Assembly: GCA_026419775.2 (NCBI GenBank)
Contig: JAOPGA020000370.1
Coordinates: 1-62,142 of the forward strand
Direction of reading: 5' to 3'
Length of the DNA stretch: 62,142 nucleotides
Source of the DNA: Acrasis kona
Lineage: Eukaryota; Heterolobosea; Eutetramitea; Acrasida; Acrasidae
Within the stretch, counting starts at the first letter, position 1, and each line of letters opens with the position of its first letter. Shown here piece by piece: positions 34,801-44,524 of the stretch. Made by a program: the position numbers and the translations under genes. Under the pieces are notes generated by a model. It searched no databases and was not told the origin of the DNA. It saw nothing but the letters and a program-made list of their open reading frames with translations.

Positions 34801-35211
34801 CGAAATGCTGATGATGGGAGAAGATTGGCCGCCATTAGAGAAAATCAAATCAACAGAGCCAATTATGTGGCCATGAGTTCTTACCTCATCATGAGCATAT
34901 TCATTTCTTTATTGTATGCTGTTTGGGATGGAAACGATGGATTACAATACTTGTATTTGATACCTTTTTCAAGGTATTTGTCTTTTGACACAGTAAAATG
35001 GAACGCTGTACAGATTATTAGGTATATTGTGTTTAGTGGTATTATCAATGTATTTATTGGTAGTATTGCGATGAGTTTGGGTAATGAGCAGAGGCTGCCA
35101 GACCCTGAGCTATGTTTTAAGAAGCATGTAGATTGGAAGGAATGGTTGAACTTTCCTTTCGGTACATTAGGAGGCATCATAAGAACGATAGAGAACAAAA
35201 GCAAAAAATAA
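31882..35211 (+). CDS. Multi-pass membrane protein of unknown family, 1109 residues
   Basis: A single uninterrupted frame, the longest intron-free gene of unknown function here. The first ~60 residues are acidic and a soluble helical region runs to ~600. A Ser/Pro-rich linker (~630-710) follows. About six hydrophobic segments lie in the C-terminal third: near residues 763-785, 805-832, 903-930, 933-965, 994-1016 and 1045-1067. The soluble part has no catalytic motif I know. The C-terminal span region (FFNILMVDLMIWFSWMN; YFWNIAYIFRDCSTASS) does not match a transporter family I can name. A large cytosolic N-domain with a C-terminal membrane bundle would fit a channel, scramblase or transporter, but this is a guess. 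Confidence 0.75.
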   Translation: MDDGVSVSIDEVVIEVKDLDDDEDLPAIEEIQEVPQIESFECIEETIIIPDTIKLNKPVLEQTYIKIFEEKDCIFESAFSCEEIIVGLKDWERLRGILLENPGEESIALGMEEYLFKNVSVLKPDNVSSFMLQLCNYRELYINDLLGQLITHYKDRLIIENEAGSRDPESDYDVTAASVDGTICDVEAIDCFNDFFTEHWQKPSGIVFDTNIYPRAFVAIEPKHNANKQTGFGVYLDAAPRSPKYWFTDVHEYKQNIFSVVAQRKYMKSHEWKHFVSMSLSRVGDGCDSLKAIFWKAESTYWKYMNYFFSTSPKVNQEYDELISKALELTTKFMYRSTADVKTFEYVWNKLKSVYPSEVMSHNNYLFMKVYRQARLIEIKIQKLENLYERSILLPVLRKPYYHERHIDALSVHMMHKISKSHFYANDALMSQGSRLHCGVEQYKNRVDVDYVNNKLMMSNSITNNMLWQAINENYGNVLKDINHYISRNTEPGRVIYRSGKYIYRVLSSSAELACHKITRMSFEGTDPDNQGPKQLTRLVQKLLLPIRKLNPPFDTMNPHERSEMASLISEAIFATEERLKDFWNERRFSVVKNSPLYRRRNSDWTALSKQKNIRRNVRNLLIEDLKIEINSQASGSDSPQDESPVTPTTPSRSGSSHVSPSELSIVIPETGSFPRTQIPMSPLRKSSLISRNHELIVSQVSLPIDSSSPGDNAESFSMQMIHVDLERRFEIVKEISSAVRNSVLFYNSVSTTKTYIQSVTDFIPSIFLHIICLTVPLFSIVTDCDNEYYRIEKNKYRQKKSLSFIDYVTGLIFGIITFAIKSIIITPITFSMRPFREIYHSSIRLLRIYEPKDRRFMQMRGAWRTIQTHRLVVPHHNRIIDTRLTLEDAYGIRRGKTTISLLRFFNILMVDLMIWFSWMNLMLVLFGIQPGGVPYFWNIAYIFRDCSTASSFTAYVICTFLNSWTSIRRIYLRNADDGRRLAAIRENQINRANYVAMSSYLIMSIFISLLYAVWDGNDGLQYLYLIPFSRYLSFDTVKWNAVQIIRYIVFSGIINVFIGSIAMSLGNEQRLPDPELCFKKHVDWKEWLNFPFGTLGGIIRTIENKSKK

Positions 35212-35236
35212 TACAAAACAATATTTATTAAAACAT

Positions 35237-36460
35237 TTAATTGTTACTTGAATTCTTCATTTCTTGTATGATTTTGAATAGGATCAAAACTTGGGTGTTC
35301 TCAGAGTTTGACCATGCTCCATTCTTGTACAACAAATCCCATGGAATATAAAATTGAATTTTCTTATTGGTGTCCTGTATTTTTATGTCCACATCAAAAT
35401 TTATAACCTCAACATCATTGACGACATCTTCTGTTAGAAGCATTTTGATACCGGCATTCTTTTGTTGTATGGCAGGGAGAATTTCAGAGTAACCCTCCTC
35501 GGTGGCTGAGTTGCACAAGAATTGGTAATAATCAACAACATGCTGAATGGGATAGTCTTCTAATTGTACTCTTACATTTTTATATGCTGTTTTGCTTCCA
35601 TCACACAGAACCTCAAATTTAAGACCGTCTAATAGACCAGACATGGAGGAACCAAACATTGGCTTGATAAACAGGGTTGAGGATGATATGAAGTCATTTT
35701 CAGAGAATGCTTTTATTTTAATCTCATGATGCAAGGACTTTGACAAATTGGGATGTTCAAGGTCAACAACAAGATCGGAATTTAAAACAGTCAAATCTCC
35801 AACTACAACATCATACCGAGGTGGGTCATGGTTTGTTACAGCTAGGTTAGGACTAACACTGGACTTTATAGAAGTTTTTAATTGTCCATTGAGATTTTTG
35901 ATCGAAATTCTGGACAAGAAAATGTCACCCTTCTTGTCCACAAAAACAGATTTAACTAAAGACAACATATCCGCATTCATTCCAACGGATTCTATATCAA
36001 TGTTTATTGAATGTTCTGTTAAACTATTTTTCTCGGTCCCTCTCGCTGTGACCCATTTTCTTTTGAGTTTAACACCCGTGAACCTCATGGCACCACACAA
36101 AAAACAACCCTCGACTTTATCGTACTTTATATCCCACTCGTCATTTTCATCACAAGTCTGCAATTTCGCCTTCTCTATAATGCGATCAAGAAGGAAAGAC
36201 AAAAAGTGGTCTCCTGTCAGATATTGTGCTGCGGATAGAAAGAAAGCAATCATGACTGATAATATTATCCAATCGTTTTTCTTCTTAATTTCATCTGCAC
36301 CCGTATCTTTTTGTTCCTCATTTTGGTTGTTTTTAGTGTTTTCTGGTTTAAAAGTTTGTGTTGAAAGTTTTCTATATATTGATGAAGTCGGTACAAACCA
36401 TTTTTTCGTAAGGTTTAACAGAGGAAATCTCGCATTCCTCCTCAATATCGATTTTAGCAT
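35237..36460 (-). CDS. MDM31/MDM32-like mitochondrial inner-membrane protein
   Basis: The start chosen is the ATG at 36460, giving 407 residues. The longer frame upstream would run into the CBP80 coding region on the other strand. From this start the N-terminus (MLKSILRRNARFPLLNLTKK) is a good mitochondrial presequence. A membrane span (WIILSVMIAFFLSAAQYL) is near residues 65-82. The body holds KRKWVTARGTEKNS and a series of beta-rich DxxVxxxD-type segments (YDVVVGDLTVLNSDLVVDL). These resemble yeast Mdm31/Mdm32, which support mitochondrial shape and lipid transport. The match is from memory and moderate. The ATG is 49 bp from the CBP80 start. Confidence 0.6.
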   Translation of the reverse strand: MLKSILRRNARFPLLNLTKKWFVPTSSIYRKLSTQTFKPENTKNNQNEEQKDTGADEIKKKNDWIILSVMIAFFLSAAQYLTGDHFLSFLLDRIIEKAKLQTCDENDEWDIKYDKVEGCFLCGAMRFTGVKLKRKWVTARGTEKNSLTEHSINIDIESVGMNADMLSLVKSVFVDKKGDIFLSRISIKNLNGQLKTSIKSSVSPNLAVTNHDPPRYDVVVGDLTVLNSDLVVDLEHPNLSKSLHHEIKIKAFSENDFISSSTLFIKPMFGSSMSGLLDGLKFEVLCDGSKTAYKNVRVQLEDYPIQHVVDYYQFLCNSATEEGYSEILPAIQQKNAGIKMLLTEDVVNDVEVINFDVDIKIQDTNKKIQFYIPWDLLYKNGAWSNSENTQVLILFKIIQEMKNSSNN

Positions 36461-36509
36461 TTTGGTGTTGTAAGTGGATTTGTAATCAACTTGTTGTGAA
36501 ACACTGATC

Positions 36510-39500
36510 ATGTCATCAGACGAAGAAGACAGAAGAAGAAGACGGGCTAGGTCTCTTTCAGATGATGAATCTTCCGATGACGACACAAACTATATTCGAA
36601 GAAAACGTAGAGAAAAAGACCAAGAACAAGGAGTCACAACAGAACAATCAAATCAACAGCAAGGGATAGGAAAGCGTAAAAGAGACGACAGCGATGATGA
36701 TAGAAGCTCTGATAAAGATTTCTACCCTGGTGACCGCAGCACACATCAAGATTACAACCGTTCAAACAGAGGACCACCAAGCGGGGGTCGCGGAGGTGGC
36801 AACGGACCTCCACGCAATAGGGGCAGGGGAGGCAATCGTGGCGGTAATAATTATAACAATCGTCGAGATGGTAGACATCGCGACCAAAGATCACCAGACA
36901 GAAAAAGGCAACGTAGAGGTAACTTACTATTTCAACATTCATATTCAAAATCAGCAACAGAAGATGACCCTGAAGCAAATATTAGAATGATGATTATCAA
37001 GACTGGAGATGAGAGTTTGAACAACATTGAAATAAAGCTAGAGAAACTAGCTCAGGCCCTAAATGATGGTAAATATTTTGATCTTTAAAAAAACTTATCA
37101 TTTTAGAAACTTTAGGAACAATGAGTGACGTTGTACGTAATACACTAATGACATGGTAAGCCAAGTGCTTTTTTCACTTTTACTTAGCAGCATCATAGTA
37201 TTTTGGAGTTACCGACAAAAACAACCGTCTATGCGACGCTTGCTGCCTTATTAAATAGAGACAATGCCGACTTTGGAGCTAAATTTATACAACACTTACA
37301 TGACTTGTTCGTCAAGAGTTTCGCCAGCATGGACCTCATGCGCATCAAAATACTTTTGCGTCTATTGTGTGAATTGATGAACGCCTTCGTCCTCTCAACA
37401 GATGACATCATGACCACGTATGAGATCATTCTTGATCAAGTCCACAAAAAACAAGATCAAACCGAAGAGATTAAAGTCAACCACATTTCATTATCCTCAG
37501 CGTTCCTAAAGGATTGTTTGGTGTTCGTATGTGTGGCATCCTTACCTTGGGGTACCCAAAGATTAATTCAAGACTCTGAACAACGTTTTGAGAGGTTGCT
37601 TACCCGCATCAACAACCACGTAACAAAATCCACATCAACCCATCAAACACTCATCTCCTCCTGGGAGCAATTCTACAAGAATGGAAACTACAAGAATGGG
37701 TCAAGAGCTCTCCTAAAGACCTCAGATTACTTTGAAGAGTCATTCATTAAAGAAACCAACCGAAGAGGATTTGCCGTAACACAAGAACAATTATTCAACC
37801 ATACACAAGTACCAAGCACTCACGTGAGATGGTATAGAGGTCGCATGGGAATGTACGAGTCCATCATTAAAGAACAGTATCCTGGAGACAGAACGATCGC
37901 ACCGTACGATCAGCTCATTGTCGAAGAATACATTTCGGACATGATCTACTTTTTCAATTCTTCTTATAAGGTATGTCTGAACATGTTGACCCGTTTACTA
38001 ATATTGATTAGCTCCTCATGAAACACATGTATGATGTTCCGTTGAACTTGATGACACAAGCCATCGTCAGCAAAGAAGAATTAGAAGCCAACTTGGACGC
38101 AACACAAGAAATGGAATTCGAAAAAGCACTCACCCAAAGAGCCGATCTGATCTTTGACTTGATGGTCATTGACTCAGTTCTGGGACACATGCTGAAGATC
38201 AATCCTACCAGTCCACATCAGCTTCAATACTACATTTCTACATTAATCGAAATGATCAAACAGGATGGAGAACACAGAATTCCTCTTGTTCAAATCTACA
38301 TGGACCTCATCCAGAAGGACATTAACACTTTGGACGTGGAGGCGTCATTCGTGAAGATACCTCACATGATGGCTACTCTGCTTCTAAACATTAGTTTGAA
38401 ATGGAACTGGACCGAGTGGGAAAAGGACGTGGATGACTACAAACAGAGATGGCTGTCATGCGTTTTCGAAAAGATCATTCAATTCACATCATTAGAACAA
38501 TTAAAAGAATCGATAAAGGTGAGTAAAGTTTCACAAGTAGAAATTAATCGTGTTTAGGATACTTCATTAGAAAGTGCGCTACCCAAAGAAGTCGACGAAA
38601 GCAACAAACCAAATCAATCAACATCAACCATCATCAAAGAATCATCAAAAGATGACGTCGACACATTAAAACAAGCTTTGGACTTGATTCTTGATGCATC
38701 AAAATCATCCATTCACGTATTGAGGAATCACTTGGTGGCACATTCGAACAACATTGATTTGCTACAAGAAGCCATCGGCGTAAGACATTCCACCGTACCT
38801 ACTTTTAATATTTTTAGATGGAAACATCAAACCAAATCATTTTAGGTCAAATAAGGACTCACTACTGGTCAAATCAACATTTCGAACAATTATGCATCCA
38901 AACGTGGCTTAATCAAAATTTATTAAAATCACAACACGTGGTCAGATACTTGCTTCAAGATGAACAAAACATTGCGACTGATTCCTTCACCAAGATGGAC
39001 CTTTTGTGCGATACATGGATCACTCAATTAATTTCAAAATCAATCGTCGCCCATCAAAAAGAGGACACCAAGCAATTCAACGCGCTTATCGACGAATTTT
39101 TGGAAAGCATGTACACATTGCTCATCGTAAGTTACTTTTTGAATCATGATCTAATCAAATGACAGGAGTTGCTATTGTCGGTCAAGCGAGCCAACCAAAA
39201 CGAAACACACTACAAGTATGCGTTAGGAATGCTGACCAAAGTAATCAACCGATGGCAGAGGTACTGTCCAAACATTGAATCATACATTGAGCAGTTTTTA
39301 AACGATCAACAATTCAAAACGGCTCAGAATGTATCGAATGATGTGAAATCCATACTACGAAAAAACAAATACTATGAGGGCGTGAACAGTCAGCATTTGT
39401 GCGGAAAGTATCTGAATCAAGAACAGGCGCATGAAGTTGATAATCGTTTGGTGGCGGCTTTATATGATAGGGAGAAGAGTGAGTCCAAATCTGCAAAGAT

Positions 39501-39525
39501 ATTGAATAGTTTTGTTGGTGAATAA
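36510..39525 (+). CDS. NCBP1: Nuclear cap-binding protein large subunit CBP80
   Basis: Seven exons: 36510-37068, 37107-37155, 37199-37970, 38012-38518, 38558-38779, 38818-39126 and 39166-39525. Introns are 38-43 nt and the product is 925 residues. Exon 2 is only 49 nt. The joined sequence shows the MIF4G-type helical repeats of CBP80, for example ILELPTKTTVYATLAALLN and the block around FGAKFIQHLHDLF. Later parts include LSLKWNWTEWEKDVDDY-type sequence (human: FRWSWEDWSDCL). A 120-residue N-terminal extension is rich in Arg/Ser and RGG (RGRGGNRGGNN), longer than the human one. CBP80 with CBP20 binds the 5' cap of nuclear RNAs and couples splicing and export. It is the most intron-rich gene of the window. 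Confidence 0.9.
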
Positions 39526-39653
39526 ATCTTGTTTCATTGTTGTTTGGTGGTGTTGATTGTTTTGCACGTTGGTTGTTTGTCTTGTTACAACTCCGTTCCA
39601 ATTGGAGGAGTTTATATAGTTGACCCGATACCAACCGGCAAAATACTTTCAAG

Positions 39654-40658
39654 ATGATTAAATTTGTGGTCTTGTTGGCCCTAACATGCGCCGCCTGTGC
39701 CTTGAATGTACCGGCTTTCTTTTGGAGCGGAAAGGACTATCTTGGAGATAAGTATGCACATGTAGCATCGGAGCAGCATCTAGTAAACATTGCCGAGACA
39801 CAAATAAACAAGAAACCTAAAGTGTTTGTTGCATTTATGCACAAGAATGTATGTTGTTGTGTACACGCGAAATTGTTGACTTGTTGTAGTTACCTTCCGA
39901 CGAATTCTTAAAATATTCAGGAGCCTACTCGGAAAACTCTTCGGATAATTCTTTCGCCAACTTGAAGAAGAATGTACAAGAAGAATCAAAAACTTCAATG
40001 GTTTTCCCCAAGTGCAGATCACACCCCACCAACACACTATCCGAGTCTCTTTCGGAGAAGGAGAACGTAAACGTTGTCAATGATGTTAATGAGTTTATCA
40101 AGGTAATAAAAAAATCAACAATGTGTAGTAACCAAAAAATAGACTTTGGATACCATGAAGGCAAGCGAAGAGGAACAAATTTTCCTAATCAACTTTGAGG
40201 AAGCAAACAGCGCTCAACAATATGCTGAAATGGATAGGATGATGAATGAAATTACAAGCAAGCTAAGGACCATCTCCAACGATGACTTTATTGCAATGCT
40301 TTCATCAGAAGTACCAGCATCATCCCGTCGCACTTTGTTACGTTATGAAGATGACGAAGAGGAAGTCTTGGACTACGACGTGCTTTTTGACAACAATTTG
40401 TTAAATGTCAACCAAGCAACCCCATCACAAACACCTGCTCCAACACCAAACACAACCCACCCACCACATGTCACTCCAAAGTCAGATTATGCCAATCCTT
40501 CCTACATTACTGGTTCCATCTTTGGTGGTGTATTGGTCGGTGCACTTTTAATTTTCATTTTGTTTGTCGCCCTAGCTGGGCTAGTAAACATTGGTGTCGC
40601 CCCAAGAATGACAGACTTGGATGTGTATGGAGAGGATCAAAACAAGAAGTACCAATAA
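39654..40658 (+). CDS. V-ATPase accessory subunit Ac45 (ATP6AP1/Voa1)-like
   Basis: Exons 39654-39848, 39890-40102 and 40143-40658 (introns 41 and 40 nt) give 307 residues. There is a cleavable-type signal peptide (MIKFVVLLALTCAACALN), then VPAFFWSGKDYL, the usual Ac45 beginning of the luminal domain. A block with LPSDEFLKYSGAY and NSFANLKKNV matches the Ac45/Big1 luminal domain closely. A Pro/Thr linker precedes one membrane span (GGVLVGALLIFILFVALAG) and a short cytosolic tail. The luminal region is shorter than in mammals. Ac45 helps assemble and regulate the V0 ring. Two V0 subunits are encoded at 3.5-7 kb of the same window. Confidence 0.8.
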
Positions 40659-40764
40659 AAGAAAGAACATTGTTTAATTTTGATTTTCATCGAATAATTG
40701 ATTGTTTTTGTTTTATTTCGTGCACATGCGATTTTTCGATTGACATTGATTGACGTTAACAAAA

Positions 40765-43248
40765 ATGAGCCAGGATGGACTTGTGTGCTGCTCTGGTACA
40801 CTGTCGAAGAAGGGCGTATCCTCCTACTCTAACTGGAGGAAGCGATACTTTGAGTTGGACTTGAATAACATGCACTTGACGTACTATAAGAGGGACAAAG
40901 AGAAGAATAGGAATTCGATGATGAATTTTACGTTTGGAAGTAACGAAGCGTTAGGATATTTGGTTATTGATCCTTGCTCCACTGTTGTGGAGTGCGTTCA
41001 TGAATATAATGTGGACAACCGAACTTTGAAGGAGACCGAAGTTGTTATTGATAAATATGTTCCAGGAGGTGTCGCTCTTAACATGAAGAGGGCTCTTAAT
41101 GCATATAGTAAGAGAACCTACGCATTCAGTCAGGCATTACCAAAGAACGTGGAGCAAACTACATCATTGCTAACAGGGACCAGCAACAGTGACAAAGGAT
41201 CTAACAAGTTATCTACCTATAAATTCAACATTACGTGCGAACAGAGCTATACCACCAAAGATGCCATCAGGCACGAATTAAGAAGATACAAATTTTGGGC
41301 CGAAAACGAAGACGATAGGAATAAATGGCTTATAGCGCTAGATGCGATAATCACCAGAAGTAGACAGGCCATTGAGAGAAACAAGCATACCCACTTATTC
41401 AACACAACCCGGGCCTATGATGATTTTTCTCGCTACATGCTCATTAGGGTGGAGCCCACACAGCTAATACATTGTTTTAATTGTATAAGGCAAACCGTTG
41501 AGGACCAAGACATCATGTCACTAATGATTGTCAACGACTACGGAATCGACGACCAACCACAAAGCGATATGAACTCTCTGCCGTTATGTAAAGCAGCAAT
41601 CAATGTGGAACTAAACAATAGTCTTGACTATGGTACACTATTCAGAAGGAATTCCATCAGCACGAAGCTAGTAACGTTGTTCTTCAAGGTGCACGGTATA
41701 CATTACTTACAAAATGTCTTGAGCCATGATTTGATTAAACTTTGTTTGGAAGACGAACTCATAGAGCTGGATCCCTCCAGAGTTACCGCAACAGAGGACG
41801 AGACCTTGATAAAATCAAACGTTAAAAAGATGACCACCTTATGTAATAACATTTTGAAGAGCATCATGAACACTTGGGAACAATGTCCAATTGAACTTCG
41901 ATACATTATGAAATACATGAGGGAGCAATCAGAAGTTGTATTTCCTAATTGTGGAGACATTTGTGTGGGTGGTCTGTTCTTCTTGAGATATATATGTCCT
42001 GCGATTGTTGTTCCTCACTTGTTTGGAGTGGTGAATGAAGCACCAAAAGCTAATGCCACCCGAACGCTGCTGCTGGTTACAAAAGTAATACAAAACATTG
42101 CCAATGGTGGTGGTGAGGCCAACAAGAAGGAGGCTTACATGAGAGTGATGGGCGACTTTGTATCTCACAGAGTGGAAACAGCCAAAGAATTCCTAAGAAA
42201 ATTAACAGTTTGTCAATTATTTTTCCACTTCACTAACAGTCAACAATAGGATGTCAACGAAAACTTGATGCTTACCAAAAAACAAGAGTTTGATAACTTC
42301 CTTAAGGTTGAAAGAGACTTTATAAGTGATGATCTAAGAAGAGGCGCGCTGCAGGTTTTACATCAATTTTTCATAGAGGCACATCGTAATAAATTGGTAA
42401 GTCCTATATGGTTTCGAATAATTTAACATTGATAGTATTCTAGAGAGCCGACAATATCGGAGCAAGTTGATCTCGTTTATCATAACATTATTGACAATTT
42501 ACAAATAACATCAAATAACCAATCCTCAATCAACTCGACAAGTCCGCCGACCACACCCACCACCACAGACGTTTCATCCACATTTGACTTTACGGACGAC
42601 GCAGACGAAGAGGAACCCGAACTATTAGACCAACCGGTCAGAGAGATTAGAAGGACGCCAAGACATTGGACTCCAAGTAAGAACAAATCCTCATTTACAA
42701 ACTTCAAACCAGCAACCATAATTAAGCGCATCAGATTCACTCCCTACGATCCCGCCAAAATTAGAAAGAACACTTCATACGTATACCTTCAGCAATCATG
42801 CGACGCCTCCGTGGATGCGATCCTAAATGCTATTCAGTCCAACTCTAACGATCTCGACAAAATTTGTAAGTTTCAACTAATCGTTTTATTATACGAAATG
42901 TTGACCATATCGATGAAAAGTAAATCTTCTTGTTGGGATTATTGTTGTCGGGTTGGTAGTAGTCAACCTGAAATTAATGTGTTCTTAAATGTGACCGAAC
43001 AGGTCACACCTGTCGACAAAGTTAGTTTGTTAATGTGTCGTGCATTACAAAAGGGATGTTTGTACGAACTCATGTTGGGGTTAATCAGAGAATATGATTA
43101 CAGTAGTGACTACTACAACGTAGAACATGATTATTGGATCGATGTATATAAGCAGTTTAACAGAAAAGTTCTGGAGAGTTTGATTAAACTAAATAACAAG
43201 AGCATTGAAATTAAAGAAAGTTCGTTATCCAAGATTTATAAGGATTGA
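40765..43248 (+). CDS. PH domain and RasGAP protein
   Basis: Exons 40765-42207, 42250-42396 and 42436-43248 (introns 42 and 39 nt) give 800 residues. A PH domain begins at once (GTLSKKGVSSYSNWRKRYFEL); its end (FWAENEDDRNKWLIALDAI) comes after an insertion of about 110 residues. The RasGAP domain has the arginine finger in FRRNS (Arg ~294) and the FLRYICPAI motif (about residue 405-412), so it looks active in speeding GTP hydrolysis on Ras. The C-terminal 270 residues have an acidic Ser/Thr/Pro linker and a helical end of unknown role. The stop overlaps the end of CFAP36 on the other strand. The third-exon acceptor was chosen because nearby alternatives hit a stop. Confidence 0.88.
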
Positions 43249-44457
43249 TTGTTGCTTAATAAATCTTGCTTTAACTTGTTCACTAAAACTTGTCTTAGTT
43301 GTTGCTTTTTAATGTCTTGTTCCTCGGTTGACACTGCATCTTGACTGGTTGTGATTTGTTGTTTGGATTGTTCTGAAGGAACTGAAGGCTGTTGTTCTTG
43401 TTTAGCTTCACTTTCGCGTTGTTGCTTTTTATTGGCTATAATTAATTCCTTCATTCTTCTCATTGCTTCTAGTCTCTCCTTCATATCAGGTTGTGATGGC
43501 TTTGAAGTTGGTGCCGATGATGCGTCCTGACTTTGGGGTGTAGACGATACAACTTCAGGAGCACTGGCGCTTGGTTTAGATTTTAGTGGTGGCAGCTCTT
43601 TAATCTTTTGCTTGATTTGATTGAGCTTGGTAACCTCCAACTTATACTGATCAGAGTCGTTTGATAGAACTGGTATCTCTTTGGCTTCTTCCTTCTCTTG
43701 TATTAGCTTGACTGTCAATTCCTGTTTCCTCTCTATTTTATCTTTGTCTTGTTCTTCTTGGTCGAAGGATTGTTTGCGAACTTCCTCCTCTTGGAGTGAT
43801 AAAGACATGGCGATTGCTTCTTGTAACTCTGCTTCTTCAACGTCAAGCATCCTTCGTCTTATCTCATCATCGTTTATGCTTGCTAATTCAGCGATTTGCA
43901 ATAACTCTTCATCCGATAGTTGACTTAAAAAGTCGTTTTGTTCGTCTCTAGCATTTTTTGCTTCATTTGACAAAAGTTTCATGGCCTCTAATTCTAGTTC
44001 AAGGTTTCTCTTCTCCATCATTTTCTTGAAAGCTGTGAGTTTAATATTGCTAGCCATAATAATACTAACTTAAAAAGTCGTCCATCGCCATAATGTGCTC
44101 TACTACAACAGATGTGATGTTATTTTTTTGTTCCAATTCGATGCATTGGATGAACTAAGGTTGTCATCGAGTGTGAAAGAAGTTCATACCTGTTCTGGAG
44201 TGACACCCATATCGGCCAAGTGGATCTCAAGCAGTCCATCTATCATATCTCTAAACTACCAATTTAAAAGCGAAGACTATGGTATTATGTACCTGCTGAT
44301 GAATGATAGTGTAAGAAAATTTATTCTCGTCCTCATTGTCAAACACAACGCAGTTCTCATCAATAAAGCTTTGAATAGGATTTCTCCACAACGGACTTTT
44401 TAGGAACCCCACCACGCTTTCAAACAACCATTCTTTGACGTCTGAGATGTTGGACAT
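43236..44457 (-). CDS. CFAP36: CFAP36 (CCDC104/BARTL1), ARL3-binding ciliary protein
   Basis: Four exons, 44457-44293, 44255-44190, 44154-44070 and 44032-43236, with introns of 35-37 nt, give 370 residues (human 342). The BART-like domain is built from the three small exons: VKEWLFESVVGFLKSPLW, VVFDNEDENKFSYTIIHQQ, then FRDMIDGLLEIHLADMG. It continues with FKKMMEKRNLELELEAMKLL, matching CFAP36 blocks in order. Family members bind GTP-ARL3 and work in ciliary trafficking. A UIM-like helix (AELQEAIAMSLSLQEEE) and a Gln/Lys-rich tail ending in KLKQDLL follow. The apparent start of the long exon (MASNIK) is really intron. Its neighbours are RasGAP (overlapping tails) and the BTB gene (67 bp head-to-head). 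Confidence 0.88.
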
Positions 44458-44524
44458 TTCGAAAGAATGCAGAGCTCTTGATTACAGTTTTGTGTAATAA
44501 ATTGTTGTAAAACAGTCATTTGAC

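Noticed and set aside
36461..36586. Longer start of the MDM31-like gene at 36586
   Set aside because: It would overlap the CBP80 coding start and hide a good mitochondrial presequence that begins at 36460.
44033..44057. MASNIKLTA as the start of the CFAP36 protein
   Set aside because: This is intron sequence. Splicing A|CT restores LTFKKMMEK after the BART domain, as in CFAP36 elsewhere.
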